In this document: positions 26,578-34,336 of the stretch, one piece after another
Layout of the letters: each line of letters opens with the position of its first letter
Position numbering within the stretch: the first letter of the stretch is position 1
NCBI GenBank assembly: GCA_046351595.1
Contig: JAXLYE010000004.1
Span: 186,001 to 250,000 of the forward strand
Source: JAXLYE01 sp046351595
Lineage (GTDB): Bacteria > Myxococcota_A > Polyangia > Palsa-1104 > JAEUJZ01
Direction: 5' to 3'
Length of the DNA stretch: 64,000 nucleotides
The notes under the pieces: generated by a model
Told to the model about the DNA's origin: nothing
The model's input: the letters and a program-made list of their open reading frames with translations, nothing else
Database searches by the model: none
Program-made: the position numbers and the translations under genes

Positions 26578-27807
26578 ATGGGTGACGCTACCTACCGACG
26601 CCGGCTGCTGCTCTGGCTGGGCAGCGCGACGTTCTTCGAGGGCTTTGACTTCATGGCGCTGGGCCAGGTGCTGCCCGAGCTGCGCCAGGGCCTGCACCTG
26701 TCCAAGCAGTCCGGCGCCACCCTCGTCGGGCTGGTCAACGCCGGCATGCTGCTGTCGTTCTTCATCGTGCGGCTCGCGGATCGCTACGGGCGGCGGCCGG
26801 TGATGCTGCTCTCGATCGCCTGCTACGCGCTGGCGACGCTGGCGACGGCGCTGACGCAGCAGGTCGAGGGCTTCGTCGGCTGGCAGCTCTGCGCCCGCGC
26901 CTTCCTGGTCGCGGAGCTGTCGCTGGCGCCGATCTTCGTGGCCGAGGAGTACCCCGCCGAGCGCCGCGGCGCCGCCATCGCGCTGGTGCTGAGCACGCAC
27001 GTGCTCGGGATGGTCGCGTGCGCGGGCCTGGTCCCTGTGCTGCTGCGCACCCCGTGGGGCTGGCGCACGGTGTTCCTGAGCGGCGCGGTGCCGCTCGTGC
27101 TGGCGCTGCTCGGGCTCCTCCTGCTGCGCGAGACCCGGCGCTTTCAGGCGCTGCCCGCCGAGCCGCGGCGGCACCGCTCGCTGCTGCACATCCTGCGCAC
27201 GCCCTACCGCGGCCGCGTGCTGCTGGTCGCCGCGGCCTGGGGCGCGACGTACCTGTGCACGCAGTCCGCGGCGCTGTTCTGGCGCGAGTTCGCGCTGAGC
27301 GAGCGCGGGCTCAGCACCGAGCAGGTCGGCCGCGCCCTGTCGCTGTCGGTGCTGCTGGCGCTGCCCGTGGTGGCCGCGACCGGGCGGCTGATCGATCGGC
27401 TGGGGCGGCGGCGCGGCGCGGTGGTGCCGTTCACCATGGCGTTCGCGGGCGTCGCCGCGGCGTACTCGCTGCACTCGGCGGCGGCGCTGACCGTGGCGCT
27501 GACCATCGGCCTCGCCGGCTGCAGCGCGGTGCTGCCGATCCTGAACGCGTACACCGCCGAGCTGTTCCCCACCGACCTGCGCAGCGACGCCACGGCCTGG
27601 GCCAACGGCCTGCTCGGGCGCAGCGCCGCGGTGCTGGCGCCGATCGGCACCGGCCTCATCGCCGAGCGCTCCTCGTGGGGCCTCGGTGTCCTGTGCGTGA
27701 CCCCGGGCCCGCTGCTGGCGCTGCTGCTGATCCTCTTCCTGTTCCCCGAGACACGCGGCCGCGAGCTGGAGCAGACCGCGGAGCTTGCGCGCGCCGCGCC
27801 GCCCTGA
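26578..27807 (+). CDS. MFS transporter, sugar-porter-like
   Basis: 409 residues with 12 predicted TM helices. The major-facilitator loop signatures are visible: RLADRYGRRPVMLL after TM2, AEEYPAERRG after TM4, RLIDRLGRRRGAVVPF after TM8 and PTDLRSDATAWAN later, with a closing FLFPETRGRELEQ as in metabolite/H+ symporters of the sugar-porter group. It starts at ATG 26578. The substrate cannot be told. It stands alone, convergent with the DUF2267 gene. Confidence 0.88.
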   Translation: MGDATYRRRLLLWLGSATFFEGFDFMALGQVLPELRQGLHLSKQSGATLVGLVNAGMLLSFFIVRLADRYGRRPVMLLSIACYALATLATALTQQVEGFVGWQLCARAFLVAELSLAPIFVAEEYPAERRGAAIALVLSTHVLGMVACAGLVPVLLRTPWGWRTVFLSGAVPLVLALLGLLLLRETRRFQALPAEPRRHRSLLHILRTPYRGRVLLVAAAWGATYLCTQSAALFWREFALSERGLSTEQVGRALSLSVLLALPVVAATGRLIDRLGRRRGAVVPFTMAFAGVAAAYSLHSAAALTVALTIGLAGCSAVLPILNAYTAELFPTDLRSDATAWANGLLGRSAAVLAPIGTGLIAERSSWGLGVLCVTPGPLLALLLILFLFPETRGRELEQTAELARAAPP

Positions 27808-27837
27808 ACCCCGCGCCCTGCGCGTGCCTGCGCCTGG

Positions 27838-28299
27838 CTAGGCCGGATCGCTCGTGGGCCACAGCGCGCGGAGCTGCGCCGGCAGCAGGTGCCGCACCGC
27901 GGCGGCCTCCGTCGTGTGCCGCGACAGGACCCGGAACACGGCCCGCACCACGGCCTCGGCGTCCGCGCCGGGGTTGAAGGCCAGGAGCGTGCACTGCTCG
28001 TGGTCCCCGAAGAACTTCACCGCGTCCAGCAGGAACGTCACCTCCTGCCGCTCGCGCGCCGGCTTGCCCGAGGCGCGCCAGCCTTCGTAGTACAGGCCGC
28101 GGATCAGCATCGGCAGCTGCGCCCCGAGCTGCACCGCCTCGTCGACGGGCAGCCGATCGCGCAGCGCGTGCAGCACGCCCTTCAGGGCCAGGTAGGCCGC
28201 GTGCTCGCTGCTCCACCCGAGGTCCGCCTTGATCTCGTGGAGCCAGACGTGGGTCTTCTGCAGCGTGGTATCAAACGCCTCTACTCCGACCGGGTGCAT
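27838..28299 (-). CDS. DUF2267 domain protein
   Basis: 153 residues matching the DUF2267 family: TTLQKTHVWLHEIKADLGWSSEHAAYLALKGVLHALRDRL, LPMLIRGLYYEGW and a second related half (AVVRAVFRVLSRHTTEAAAVRHLLPAQLRALW). The ATG at 28299 has GGAGG upstream; longer frames run into the hemerythrin gene. The start lies inside the 3' end of that gene (overlap 28271-28299), so the two are co-translated. DUF2267 genes are often found beside BON, CBS and Hsp20 genes in stress clusters, as here. Biochemical role unknown. Confidence 0.85.
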   Translation of the reverse strand: MHPVGVEAFDTTLQKTHVWLHEIKADLGWSSEHAAYLALKGVLHALRDRLPVDEAVQLGAQLPMLIRGLYYEGWRASGKPARERQEVTFLLDAVKFFGDHEQCTLLAFNPGADAEAVVRAVFRVLSRHTTEAAAVRHLLPAQLRALWPTSDPA

Positions 28300-28807
28300 C
28301 GTCGACCTCCGTCTTGAGTCTGGGTGGAGCCGGGAAACCGGCCGCGCCGCGGGCCTGCCCGTCGTGGACGCGCGCGGTCTGCGCAGCGGCATCGGCCAGC
28401 CAGGGATAGATGCTCATGCGCTCGTTCCAGGCGTGCTCGCGCAGGCTGTTCAGGAAGCGGTCGATGAGGTCCGCGCGCGCCAGGTGCAGCTGCAGGTCCA
28501 GCCCCAGCCGGTCGGCCTGCCTGCGGATCTCGGCGTGCTCACCGCGCAGCGCCTGGACGCGAGCCGCCTCCGCGGGACCCTTCCGCTCGTAGGCGGGGAA
28601 GACCTCCTGCTCCTCGAACGCCAGGTGCGCCTCGAGCTGCCGCGTAAACTCGCTCCACAGCGCGTCGCACTCCCGCGGCTCGCCGGTGCCGGCCCGCATC
28701 GAGAGCTCGGTGAACCACCGCTCCAGCTGCTCGTGATCCGCGCTGAGCTGCGCCGCTCGCGGGGGCGCTGTCTCCGGGTCCTGTGCCGTGTCCATTGGTG
28801 AGCTCAT
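28271..28807 (-). CDS. hemerythrin HHE-domain protein
   Basis: 178 residues with the His/Glu pattern of a di-iron hemerythrin-like four-helix bundle: SADHEQLERWF, EAHLAFEEQEVFPAYE, LRGEHAEIRRQAD and LREHAWNERMSIYPWLA. Proteins of this group bind O2 or NO or sense redox and iron state. The ATG at 28807 is preceded by AAAGGA. A minus-strand sigma-54-type promoter (28881-28896) lies about 75 bp upstream. The 3' end overlaps the DUF2267 gene by 29 bp. The C-terminal 30 residues are low-complexity and lie outside the bundle. Confidence 0.88.
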   Translation of the reverse strand: MSSPMDTAQDPETAPPRAAQLSADHEQLERWFTELSMRAGTGEPRECDALWSEFTRQLEAHLAFEEQEVFPAYERKGPAEAARVQALRGEHAEIRRQADRLGLDLQLHLARADLIDRFLNSLREHAWNERMSIYPWLADAAAQTARVHDGQARGAAGFPAPPRLKTEVDDAPGRSRGV

Positions 28808-28815
28808 GGTTCCTT

Positions 28816-28852
28816 TTCGGGCTTCCTCTTCGGGCTTCCTCTTCGGGCTTCC
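28816..28852. repeat. 13-bp tandem repeat, about 2.8 copies
   Basis: TTCGGGCTTCCTC at 28816-28828 and 28829-28841, then a partial third copy to 28852. It lies in the presumed 5' leader of the hemerythrin mRNA, just before its ribosome site. Confidence 0.85.
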
Positions 28853-28880
28853 GGGCGGCCTTCACCGCTGCGCCGGAAAA

Positions 28881-28896
28881 AGCAAGAAGCTCGCCA
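28881..28896 (-). promoter_or_regulatory. sigma-54-type promoter for hemerythrin/DUF2267
   Basis: On the minus strand: TGGCGAGCTTCTTGCT. The GG (-24) and GC (-12) are exactly 12 bases apart and TTGCT matches the -12 consensus; the -24 box has TGGCG instead of TGGCA. The expected start site is near 28869, about 60 bases before the hemerythrin ATG. Confidence 0.6.
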
Positions 28897-29078
28897 GGCG
28901 TCGACGCCGCTCGTGCGGTCGCAGCAACGCCGGTCGGCGCGCGCCCCCGCAGCCCGACGCGCAGGCGGGCGTGCTGCGACCGGAAACAGCGAGCCCCAAA
29001 GCGGCCCGCCGTTCCCATCCTGAAACGCAGTGCGGCGGAATCGGAACAGGGCACACGCCGGAGCGCCGACCCGCGCCG

Positions 29079-29094
29079 AGGCATGCGGATTGCA
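29079..29094 (+). promoter_or_regulatory. sigma-54-type promoter for the CBS gene
   Basis: AGGCATGCGGATTGCA: GGCA at -24, TTGCA at -12, with GG-to-GC spacing of 12. It ends 86 bases before the ATG at 29180. Confidence 0.62.
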
Positions 29095-29179
29095 AAGTCT
29101 GGCGCAGTACACCGCGCGTGCTCTTGCACGAGCACGCGGGCCCGCGAGCTCACAGGGCCGCGAGCAGAAAGGCACTGCC

Positions 29180-29668
29180 ATGCAGGTCAAGCAAGTCATG
29201 TCTCATCCCGTGGTCACCTGCCACGTGGAGGACCCCATCAACCGCGCCGCGCAGCTCATGTGGGAGCACGACTGCGGCGCCGTGCCCGTCGTCGACGACC
29301 TGGGGCGCGCCGTCGCCATGCTGACCGACCGCGACGTCTGCATGGCCGCCTACACCCAGGGCCGGCTGCTCTGCGACATCAAGGTGCGCAGCGCCATGTC
29401 CCGGACGGTCATCGCCTGCAGCGAAGACGACCCGCTGACCAAGGCCGAGCAGCTCATGCAGCAGCACCAGATCCGGCGCCTGCCGGTGCTCGATGCGCTC
29501 GGGCGGCCGATCGGCATGCTGTCGCTGAACGACCTGGCGCGCGTGGCGACGAAGCAGCACCCGGCGGCGCACGGTCTGGCCAACGGCATCTCCTCGACCT
29601 CGACGGCGCAGACGCTGGCCACGGTCTGCGCGCCGCGCAGCTCGGAGCTGGAGGCGCCGCTGATTTGA
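29180..29668 (+). CDS. CBS-domain pair protein
   Basis: 162 residues made of two CBS motifs (MSHPVVTCHVEDPINRAAQLMWEHDCGAVPVVDDLGR and MSRTVIACSEDDPLTKAEQLMQQHQIRRLPVLDALGR), each ending in the typical VAMLTDRDV or IGMLSLNDL strand-helix. A stand-alone CBS pair of this kind normally binds adenosine nucleotides or SAM and works as a regulatory module. The ATG at 29180 follows AAAGG. The last 30 residues are a Ser/Thr/Ala-rich tail. It is transcribed away from the hemerythrin gene and belongs to the stress cluster. Confidence 0.9.
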   Translation: MQVKQVMSHPVVTCHVEDPINRAAQLMWEHDCGAVPVVDDLGRAVAMLTDRDVCMAAYTQGRLLCDIKVRSAMSRTVIACSEDDPLTKAEQLMQQHQIRRLPVLDALGRPIGMLSLNDLARVATKQHPAAHGLANGISSTSTAQTLATVCAPRSSELEAPLI

Positions 29669-29745
29669 GAGCGGCTGTGGGAGCTGCGCTGGGCTCCCTC
29701 TTTTTGCGCGCCGGCGGTGGCTCCGCGGGGCGCACCGCGTTCCGG

Positions 29746-30750
29746 TTACGTAACCGGAGGTGGCGAACCGGGATCGGGAACGAGGTCGCTGCGCTCCGTG
29801 ATCGCCAGGACCTTCTTGCGGGCGCCCAGGGCGCTGTCCAAAAGCGAGTACCAGAAGGGCGCTCCCTGCGCGATCAGCCCGACGCTGATCAGCAGCCCGA
29901 TGAGGCGCACCAGCCACAAAAGGAAGGTCTCGGGCAGGTTCCGATCTCCGTTCGCGCACGTCCGGCTCAGCGAGACGTGGCGCTTCTCGGCCTTGCCGCA
30001 GACGACCAGCGGCGCGGTCTCCCAGCCGAGCGGCAGCCCGGCGCTGCGCAGATCCTCGATGTTGTCGCGCTGCCACGAGGTCAGGGTCGGCTGCACGTCG
30101 TCCTCCGTCGGCTTCGCGGCCTGCTGCTGCTGCGCGCGGCGCTGCGCGAGCTCGACGGCCGACCGCCGCACCTCGGGCTGCACGGACAGCACACGCACGA
30201 TGCGGATCGAGTCGACGTGGAAGATCGCGACCACCGCGGCCGACAGCGCGAACACCCAGAACTGCGTGTGGCGCTCGTACGAGCCGCTCAGCCGCGCCGC
30301 CATCTGATCCCAGCTCTGCTCGAGCGTGACGATGGCCTGCTCCCACGCCGCCGCGAGCTCGCCCGGGATCTCGGGGGCCGCCGCGCCCTTGCCCGGCTTC
30401 TCGGGGGCCGCGGCCGCCGCGTGCAGCTTGTCCTGGCCCCACGCCCGCAGCGCGGACAGGACCTCGCTGCGGTTCTTGAGCGAGGCGTAGATCAGCTGCC
30501 GCGCGAGATCCGAGCGCCACGACGTCAGGTCGCGCCGCAGCTGCGCCTTCAGCTGGTCCCACGCCGCGCGGTCTTCAGCGAGCGGACCCTGCGCGCGCCA
30601 GGCCGCTTCCAGCTCCGCGAGCAGCGGCCTGACCACGGCCTCGCCCTTGAGGCTGAGCATGCGCTTCAGGACCGACTGCGCGACGGAGACGCCGCTGGCA
30701 AACACCAGCATGATGAGGAAAAAGCCGATCAGGATGTCCAGGTTGTCCAT
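29746..30750 (-). CDS. unknown inner-membrane protein
   Basis: 334 residues. An N-terminal TM helix (LDILIGFFLIMLVFASGVSVAQSVL) is followed by a charged, partly coiled cytoplasmic region, a second TM (FWVFALSAAVVAIFHV) near residue 170, a hydrophilic loop with two cysteines (VVCGKAEK, RTCANGDR) and a last TM pair near 290 (FLLWLVRLIGLLISVGLIAQ). No family recognised. The gene sits between two stress genes on the opposite strand and has a weak sigma-54-like motif just upstream, so co-regulation is conceivable. Confidence 0.75.
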   Translation of the reverse strand: MDNLDILIGFFLIMLVFASGVSVAQSVLKRMLSLKGEAVVRPLLAELEAAWRAQGPLAEDRAAWDQLKAQLRRDLTSWRSDLARQLIYASLKNRSEVLSALRAWGQDKLHAAAAAPEKPGKGAAAPEIPGELAAAWEQAIVTLEQSWDQMAARLSGSYERHTQFWVFALSAAVVAIFHVDSIRIVRVLSVQPEVRRSAVELAQRRAQQQQAAKPTEDDVQPTLTSWQRDNIEDLRSAGLPLGWETAPLVVCGKAEKRHVSLSRTCANGDRNLPETFLLWLVRLIGLLISVGLIAQGAPFWYSLLDSALGARKKVLAITERSDLVPDPGSPPPVT

Positions 30751-30768
30751 GGTCTTGCCCGGAGTTTA

Positions 30769-30784
30769 CGCAAGAGCCATGCCC
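30769..30784 (-). promoter_or_regulatory. possible sigma-54-type promoter, minus strand
   Basis: On the minus strand: GGGCATGGCTCTTGCG. GGCA and TTGC have the correct 12-base GG-to-GC spacing. It is very close to the ATG at 30750 (leader of roughly 10 bases), which lowers confidence. Confidence 0.4.
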
Positions 30785-30830
30785 CCTCTGCACAGCTTCC
30801 GCGATGCGCCTGCGGATCCGGCTCCGCGCG

Positions 30831-30846
30831 TGGCATGTCGCGTGCT
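30831..30846 (+). promoter_or_regulatory. sigma-54-type promoter for the BON gene
   Basis: TGGCATGTCGCGTGCT: perfect TGGCA at -24, TGCT at -12 with correct spacing (GTGCT instead of TTGCT). About 85 bases upstream of the ATG at 30932. Confidence 0.55.
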
Positions 30847-30931
30847 GCTCCGTACATCCGGACTCGCGCACGTTCCCGAGCTCCCGGACCCGCGGCCGAC
30901 CGCCCCGGGAGACACAGCAGAGAGGCATACC

Positions 30932-31654
30932 ATGTTGAAGAGAGCGATCACGGCGGGCGGGCTGGCGCTGCTGCGCGCCGGCGTGGCCCAGGTGGTGAGC
31001 GCCGGGCTCACGCACCTGGTTGCGGCGAAGCTCGCGGGGCTGAGCCCGCACCGCCTGTACACGGACGCCCGCGCGGTGGTGCGTGAAGCGGAGCACAGCG
31101 CCGAGAGCGCGCTCGGCGAGCTGCGGCGTGATGCCCGCGACCTGCGGCGGCTCGTTCGCCGCGCCGCTCGCGGGCGGGCCGTCCGGGGCCGCAGCCCGAC
31201 GCTGTCGCTGGCCGCCGCGGGCCTGGGTCTGTCGGCCGGCGCCGGGCTGATGTTCCTGCTCGATCCGGTGCGCGGCGGAGAGCGCCGGGCCGCGCTGCGC
31301 AGCCGCCTCGCGCACGCAGCGGCAGGGCTCCAGTCCGCGCTCGCGCATGCATCCGAAGGCGGCGGCGTGCTCGGGTGGGCCCGCCGGCTGCTCCACCCCG
31401 GTCGGCTGAGCGATGAGCAGCTGCTCGCGCGCGTGCGCACGGTCCTCGGCTGCATCACCCCGCACGCCGGAGACGTCACGCTGCAGGCCCGCCACGGCGC
31501 GATCACCGTCGGAGGCGCGGTCCCCTTCGAGGAGATCGACAAGATCCTCACCTGCATCGCGGCGACCCGCGGCGTGCAGAAGGTACACAGCCAGCTCGAC
31601 ACCGCCCCGACCGCGAACGGGAACCACGCGCAGCGCGAAACCTCCAGGAACTGA
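30932..31654 (+). CDS. BON-domain protein with membrane segment
   Basis: 240 residues. The N-terminus is amphipathic (AITAGGLALLRAGVAQVVSAGLTHLVAAKL), the middle Arg-rich, followed by a Gly/Ala-rich hydrophobic stretch (LSLAAAGLGLSAGAGLMFLLDPVRG) as in YtxH/glycine-zipper-like proteins. A C-terminal BON domain covers about residues 165-230 (SDEQLLARVRTVLGCITPHAGDVTLQARHGAITVGGAVPFEEIDKIL). BON domains bind phospholipid or membranes and appear in osmotic-stress proteins such as OsmY. The ATG at 30932 follows GAGAGG. It lies in the stress cluster between CBS and Hsp20 genes. Confidence 0.83.
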   Translation: MLKRAITAGGLALLRAGVAQVVSAGLTHLVAAKLAGLSPHRLYTDARAVVREAEHSAESALGELRRDARDLRRLVRRAARGRAVRGRSPTLSLAAAGLGLSAGAGLMFLLDPVRGGERRAALRSRLAHAAAGLQSALAHASEGGGVLGWARRLLHPGRLSDEQLLARVRTVLGCITPHAGDVTLQARHGAITVGGAVPFEEIDKILTCIAATRGVQKVHSQLDTAPTANGNHAQRETSRN

Positions 31655-31844
31655 CCGCGGCGCGCTCCCAGACTCAGGAGTTCCCCGAGAAGGGAGTGCG
31701 CAGCAGTTTCCTTTCAGGCTCCGCTCTGTTACTCGGGAGTGACCGAGTGCTACCCTCTGGAGGCACAGCCGTGCCCTCTGGGAGCGCGAACGGAGCCGTG
31801 CACAGCGTCGGACGCTGGGTGCCGCCAAGGGCGTGAAACGAAAG

Positions 31845-31860
31845 TGGCATTTGTGTTGCT
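31845..31860 (+). promoter_or_regulatory. sigma-54 promoter of the Hsp20 gene
   Basis: TGGCATTTGTGTTGCT: TGGCA at -24 and TTGCT at -12 with exact spacing, in a locally AT-rich stretch. The expected start is near 31872, about 54 bases before the ATG at 31926. It is the best sigma-54 match in the window. Confidence 0.75.
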
Positions 31861-31925
31861 AACCAGCTGCCAGGGCCGCTCACAGAGCGCTCTCGTACAG
31901 GCACTCCAAGACAAGGAGAAGGACC

Positions 31926-32426
31926 ATGACGAACCTGGCGATCCACACCGAGAACAAGTCCCAGAAGGCCCCGGCTCCCGGCAATGGCAACGGCAACCGC
32001 TGGCCGATGCGCTCGATGCTGCGCGACCTGCTGAGCTGGGACCCCTTCCGCGAGATGGAGCCCTTCTCCCTGACCGAGGAAGCCGCGTTCTACGCGCGCT
32101 TCGAGGTCCTGGAAGACAAGGATCACTACACCTTCAAGGCCGACCTGCCCGGCGTCAAGGAGTCGGACCTCCGCATCTCGCTGACCGGCAACCGCCTGAT
32201 GGTCTCGGGCAAGCGCGAAACCAGCGAAGAGAAAAAGGACGCGACGTACTACCTGTGCGAGCGCTCCTACGGAGAGTTCAGCCGTACGTTCACGCTGCCC
32301 GAGGGCGCCGCCGCCGATGGCGCAAGGGCCACGCTCAGCGACGGCGTCCTGACCATCATGGTGCCCAAGAAGCCGGGCGCCCAGACCAAGCAGATCCCGA
32401 TCAGCTCGGGCAAGACCAGCGCCTAG
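31926..32426 (+). CDS. Hsp20/alpha-crystallin small heat-shock protein
   Basis: ATP-independent cytosolic holdase of 166 residues. The N-terminal arm contains MLRDLLSWDPFREMEPF; the alpha-crystallin domain spans about residues 55-150 (FEVLEDKDHYTFKADLPGVKESDLRISLTGNRLMVSGKRETSEEKKD...ERSYGEFSRTFTLPEGA), with the closing LSDGVLTIMVPKK. The C-terminal IPI anchor (QIPISSG) is present. The ATG at 31926 follows AAGGAGAAGG. A sigma-54 promoter lies upstream, so expression probably depends on a stress- or development-responsive activator that is not in this window. Confidence 0.95.
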   Translation: MTNLAIHTENKSQKAPAPGNGNGNRWPMRSMLRDLLSWDPFREMEPFSLTEEAAFYARFEVLEDKDHYTFKADLPGVKESDLRISLTGNRLMVSGKRETSEEKKDATYYLCERSYGEFSRTFTLPEGAAADGARATLSDGVLTIMVPKKPGAQTKQIPISSGKTSA

Positions 32427-32491
32427 GGACACGCTCCCGATCAGCGACATGCCGGCTCGGATCTCGGGAACCCGATCGGCGGGCCCGCGGC

Positions 32492-34336
32492 TCACGAGCG
32501 GCGCCGGGAGCAGCCTTCCTTCTCGAAGTGCTGGAAGTCCTTCACCCAGCGGAACTCGCCGCCCCACTTCCAGCCGAGCTCCTTGAACTTGCGCGTCACC
32601 GGGTGGTCCTCGGTCAGCGTGCCGGGCACGCTCGGGTCGTAGATCGCACCTGCGGGCAGCACGACACGGCCCGCCTTCTGCCCCTTGACGTAGGGGTTCT
32701 GCAGCGGGTTGAGGTCGATGGCCATGCCGCAGGCGTGCGCGGACAGCTTGCGGCTGCCGGTCTGCGCGCGGAAGTTGAAGGCCGAGGTGTTGTTCGCGGC
32801 CATGGACTTGTTGTCGTCCCAGCGGCCGTCGCTCAAGAAGGAGCTGTGGGCGATGGGAATCGCGGAGCGGAGCGGGAAGCGCGTGTCGCGGATGACCTGG
32901 AACACGGCGCGCACGTCCTCGGCGAGGTCGCGGTCGACCACGACCTGCCCCTTGTGCAGCTGCCCGTCGGGTCCGTAGTACGAAACCTCGACCACGGACT
33001 GCCGCTCGCGGATCTTGGCCGGGCACTCGCGCGACAGGTTGGTGAGCACGGCCTGCTCCGGGGTCATCTGGCTGTCGATCTGCGCCTCGTCGCTCGCGGC
33101 CGGCGGCGACGCCTTGTCGGCGCGCGCCTGCACCGCGGCGAGGAAGCGCTGCGCCGCCGCCTGCGCCTCGGCCGGGGCGTTGGTCGGGCGCAGCACCGCG
33201 ATGCCCTGGATGTGCGCGCCGATCAGGTAGTCGCGGACCGGGCGCAGCTTGCCGGGCGTATAGCCGTAGTACGACTTGCCGTCGATGCGGCGGCGGCGCC
33301 CCTCGGGATCTTCTACCCACTCGGTCGCGGGTCCGACGCCGATCTGCTCGCGCCGCGGGTCGTCCAGGTAGTACACCCCGGCCGCGAGCGACGGGTCGCC
33401 GGCCTTGCTGTCCGGTCGCCACAGGTAGTCGCGCGTCGCGTGGATCATGTAGATCTCGCCGCCCTGGTTGAGCGCGATCGCGGCGTGCCCGAACAGGAGC
33501 TCCGGGCTCGGCGGCGCGTCCGGCACGAGGCGCGAGAACAGCAGGATGTCGCCGGTCCGGATGCGGCTGCGGTCCATCTTCCGGAACGCGGCGCGGCTGA
33601 TCATCGGCAGGCTCAGGACCTCGCCGGTCAGCAGCTTCGGCGCGATGCGGCTCTGCCGCGGATCCTCCTCGGGGTTGCGGCGGCGCGGGACGTTGCGGCT
33701 GCGGAAGGTCGCGAGCCGGGTCTTGCCCGCGACCTCGGCGGTGACGTCGCGCAAGAGGCCCATGGCCTGCGCGTTCTGCAGGAAGATCTCCTCCGGGAAG
33801 TCGAGCAGGTTGCCGCGCGCGGGGTCGCTGTCGATGCCGCGGGTCTCGCTCTTCAGGTAGCGCAGCCGGCGCAGCGCCAGCACGAACTCCTCGAAGCTGC
33901 TCGCGCCGTTGAGCGCCAGAAGGTAGATCACCAGGCCGGTGCAGCCAAAGGAGGACATGCGCACGCGCAGCGTGTCTGGCGGCGGCAGCGGCAGCCGGGC
34001 CTCGTACTCGAACGGCGTGCGCTGCAGCTGCTCGAGCAGGAAGGCGAGGCGCTCATTGGGGTCCGCGTGCTCGGCCTGCGCGCGCGCGAGCAGGGCGCTG
34101 AGCTTCTCGATGCTCCAGCGCCCGAGCTCGAGCTGGAGCTTGATGTCGTGGAAGGGCACCACGCCCGCGCTCGTGCGCGGGTCGAGGCTCGGGCGCTGGG
34201 CGAAAGCGGACGGTGCGCCCAGCGGCGGCGTGGTCAGCGCCTGGAGCTCGGACCGCGGCGGCTCGGTCTGCGAGTGCGCGCCCGCGGCGACCGCGAGCAG
34301 GAGCAGCCCGAGCGCGAGGCGCGGCGCGGTGCTCAC
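32492..34336 (-). CDS. DUF1460 amidase-like/M15 peptidase fusion
   Basis: Exported 614-residue protein with two peptidoglycan-hydrolase-like parts. After a signal peptide (LALGLLLLAVAAGAHSQTEPP) the first part resembles DUF1460, the NlpC/P60-type amidase of Bacteroides: Cys in SSFGCTGLVIYLLALNG, His in LLFGHAAIALNQGGEIYMIHAT. The second part is a zinc M15/VanY-like peptidase with LSAHACGMAIDLNPLQNPY and KWGGEFRWVKDFQHFE holding the metal ligands. The start is the GTG at 34336, whose last two bases form the stop TGA of the preceding hydrolase gene (GTGA overlap), so it is translationally coupled. It probably trims stem peptides of recycled or outer wall fragments. Confidence 0.83.
   Translation of the reverse strand: MSTAPRLALGLLLLAVAAGAHSQTEPPRSELQALTTPPLGAPSAFAQRPSLDPRTSAGVVPFHDIKLQLELGRWSIEKLSALLARAQAEHADPNERLAFLLEQLQRTPFEYEARLPLPPPDTLRVRMSSFGCTGLVIYLLALNGASSFEEFVLALRRLRYLKSETRGIDSDPARGNLLDFPEEIFLQNAQAMGLLRDVTAEVAGKTRLATFRSRNVPRRRNPEEDPRQSRIAPKLLTGEVLSLPMISRAAFRKMDRSRIRTGDILLFSRLVPDAPPSPELLFGHAAIALNQGGEIYMIHATRDYLWRPDSKAGDPSLAAGVYYLDDPRREQIGVGPATEWVEDPEGRRRRIDGKSYYGYTPGKLRPVRDYLIGAHIQGIAVLRPTNAPAEAQAAAQRFLAAVQARADKASPPAASDEAQIDSQMTPEQAVLTNLSRECPAKIRERQSVVEVSYYGPDGQLHKGQVVVDRDLAEDVRAVFQVIRDTRFPLRSAIPIAHSSFLSDGRWDDNKSMAANNTSAFNFRAQTGSRKLSAHACGMAIDLNPLQNPYVKGQKAGRVVLPAGAIYDPSVPGTLTEDHPVTRKFKELGWKWGGEFRWVKDFQHFEKEGCSRRRS

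Larger units (their letters stand above)
28808..29179. other. divergent regulatory region of the stress cluster
   Basis: 372 bp between the hemerythrin gene (minus) and the CBS gene (plus). It contains a 13-bp tandem repeat at 28816-28852 and two sigma-54-like promoters, one facing each way (28881-28896 minus, 29079-29094 plus). The stretch between them could hold an enhancer site for an activator; no clear dyad was found. Confidence 0.55.
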
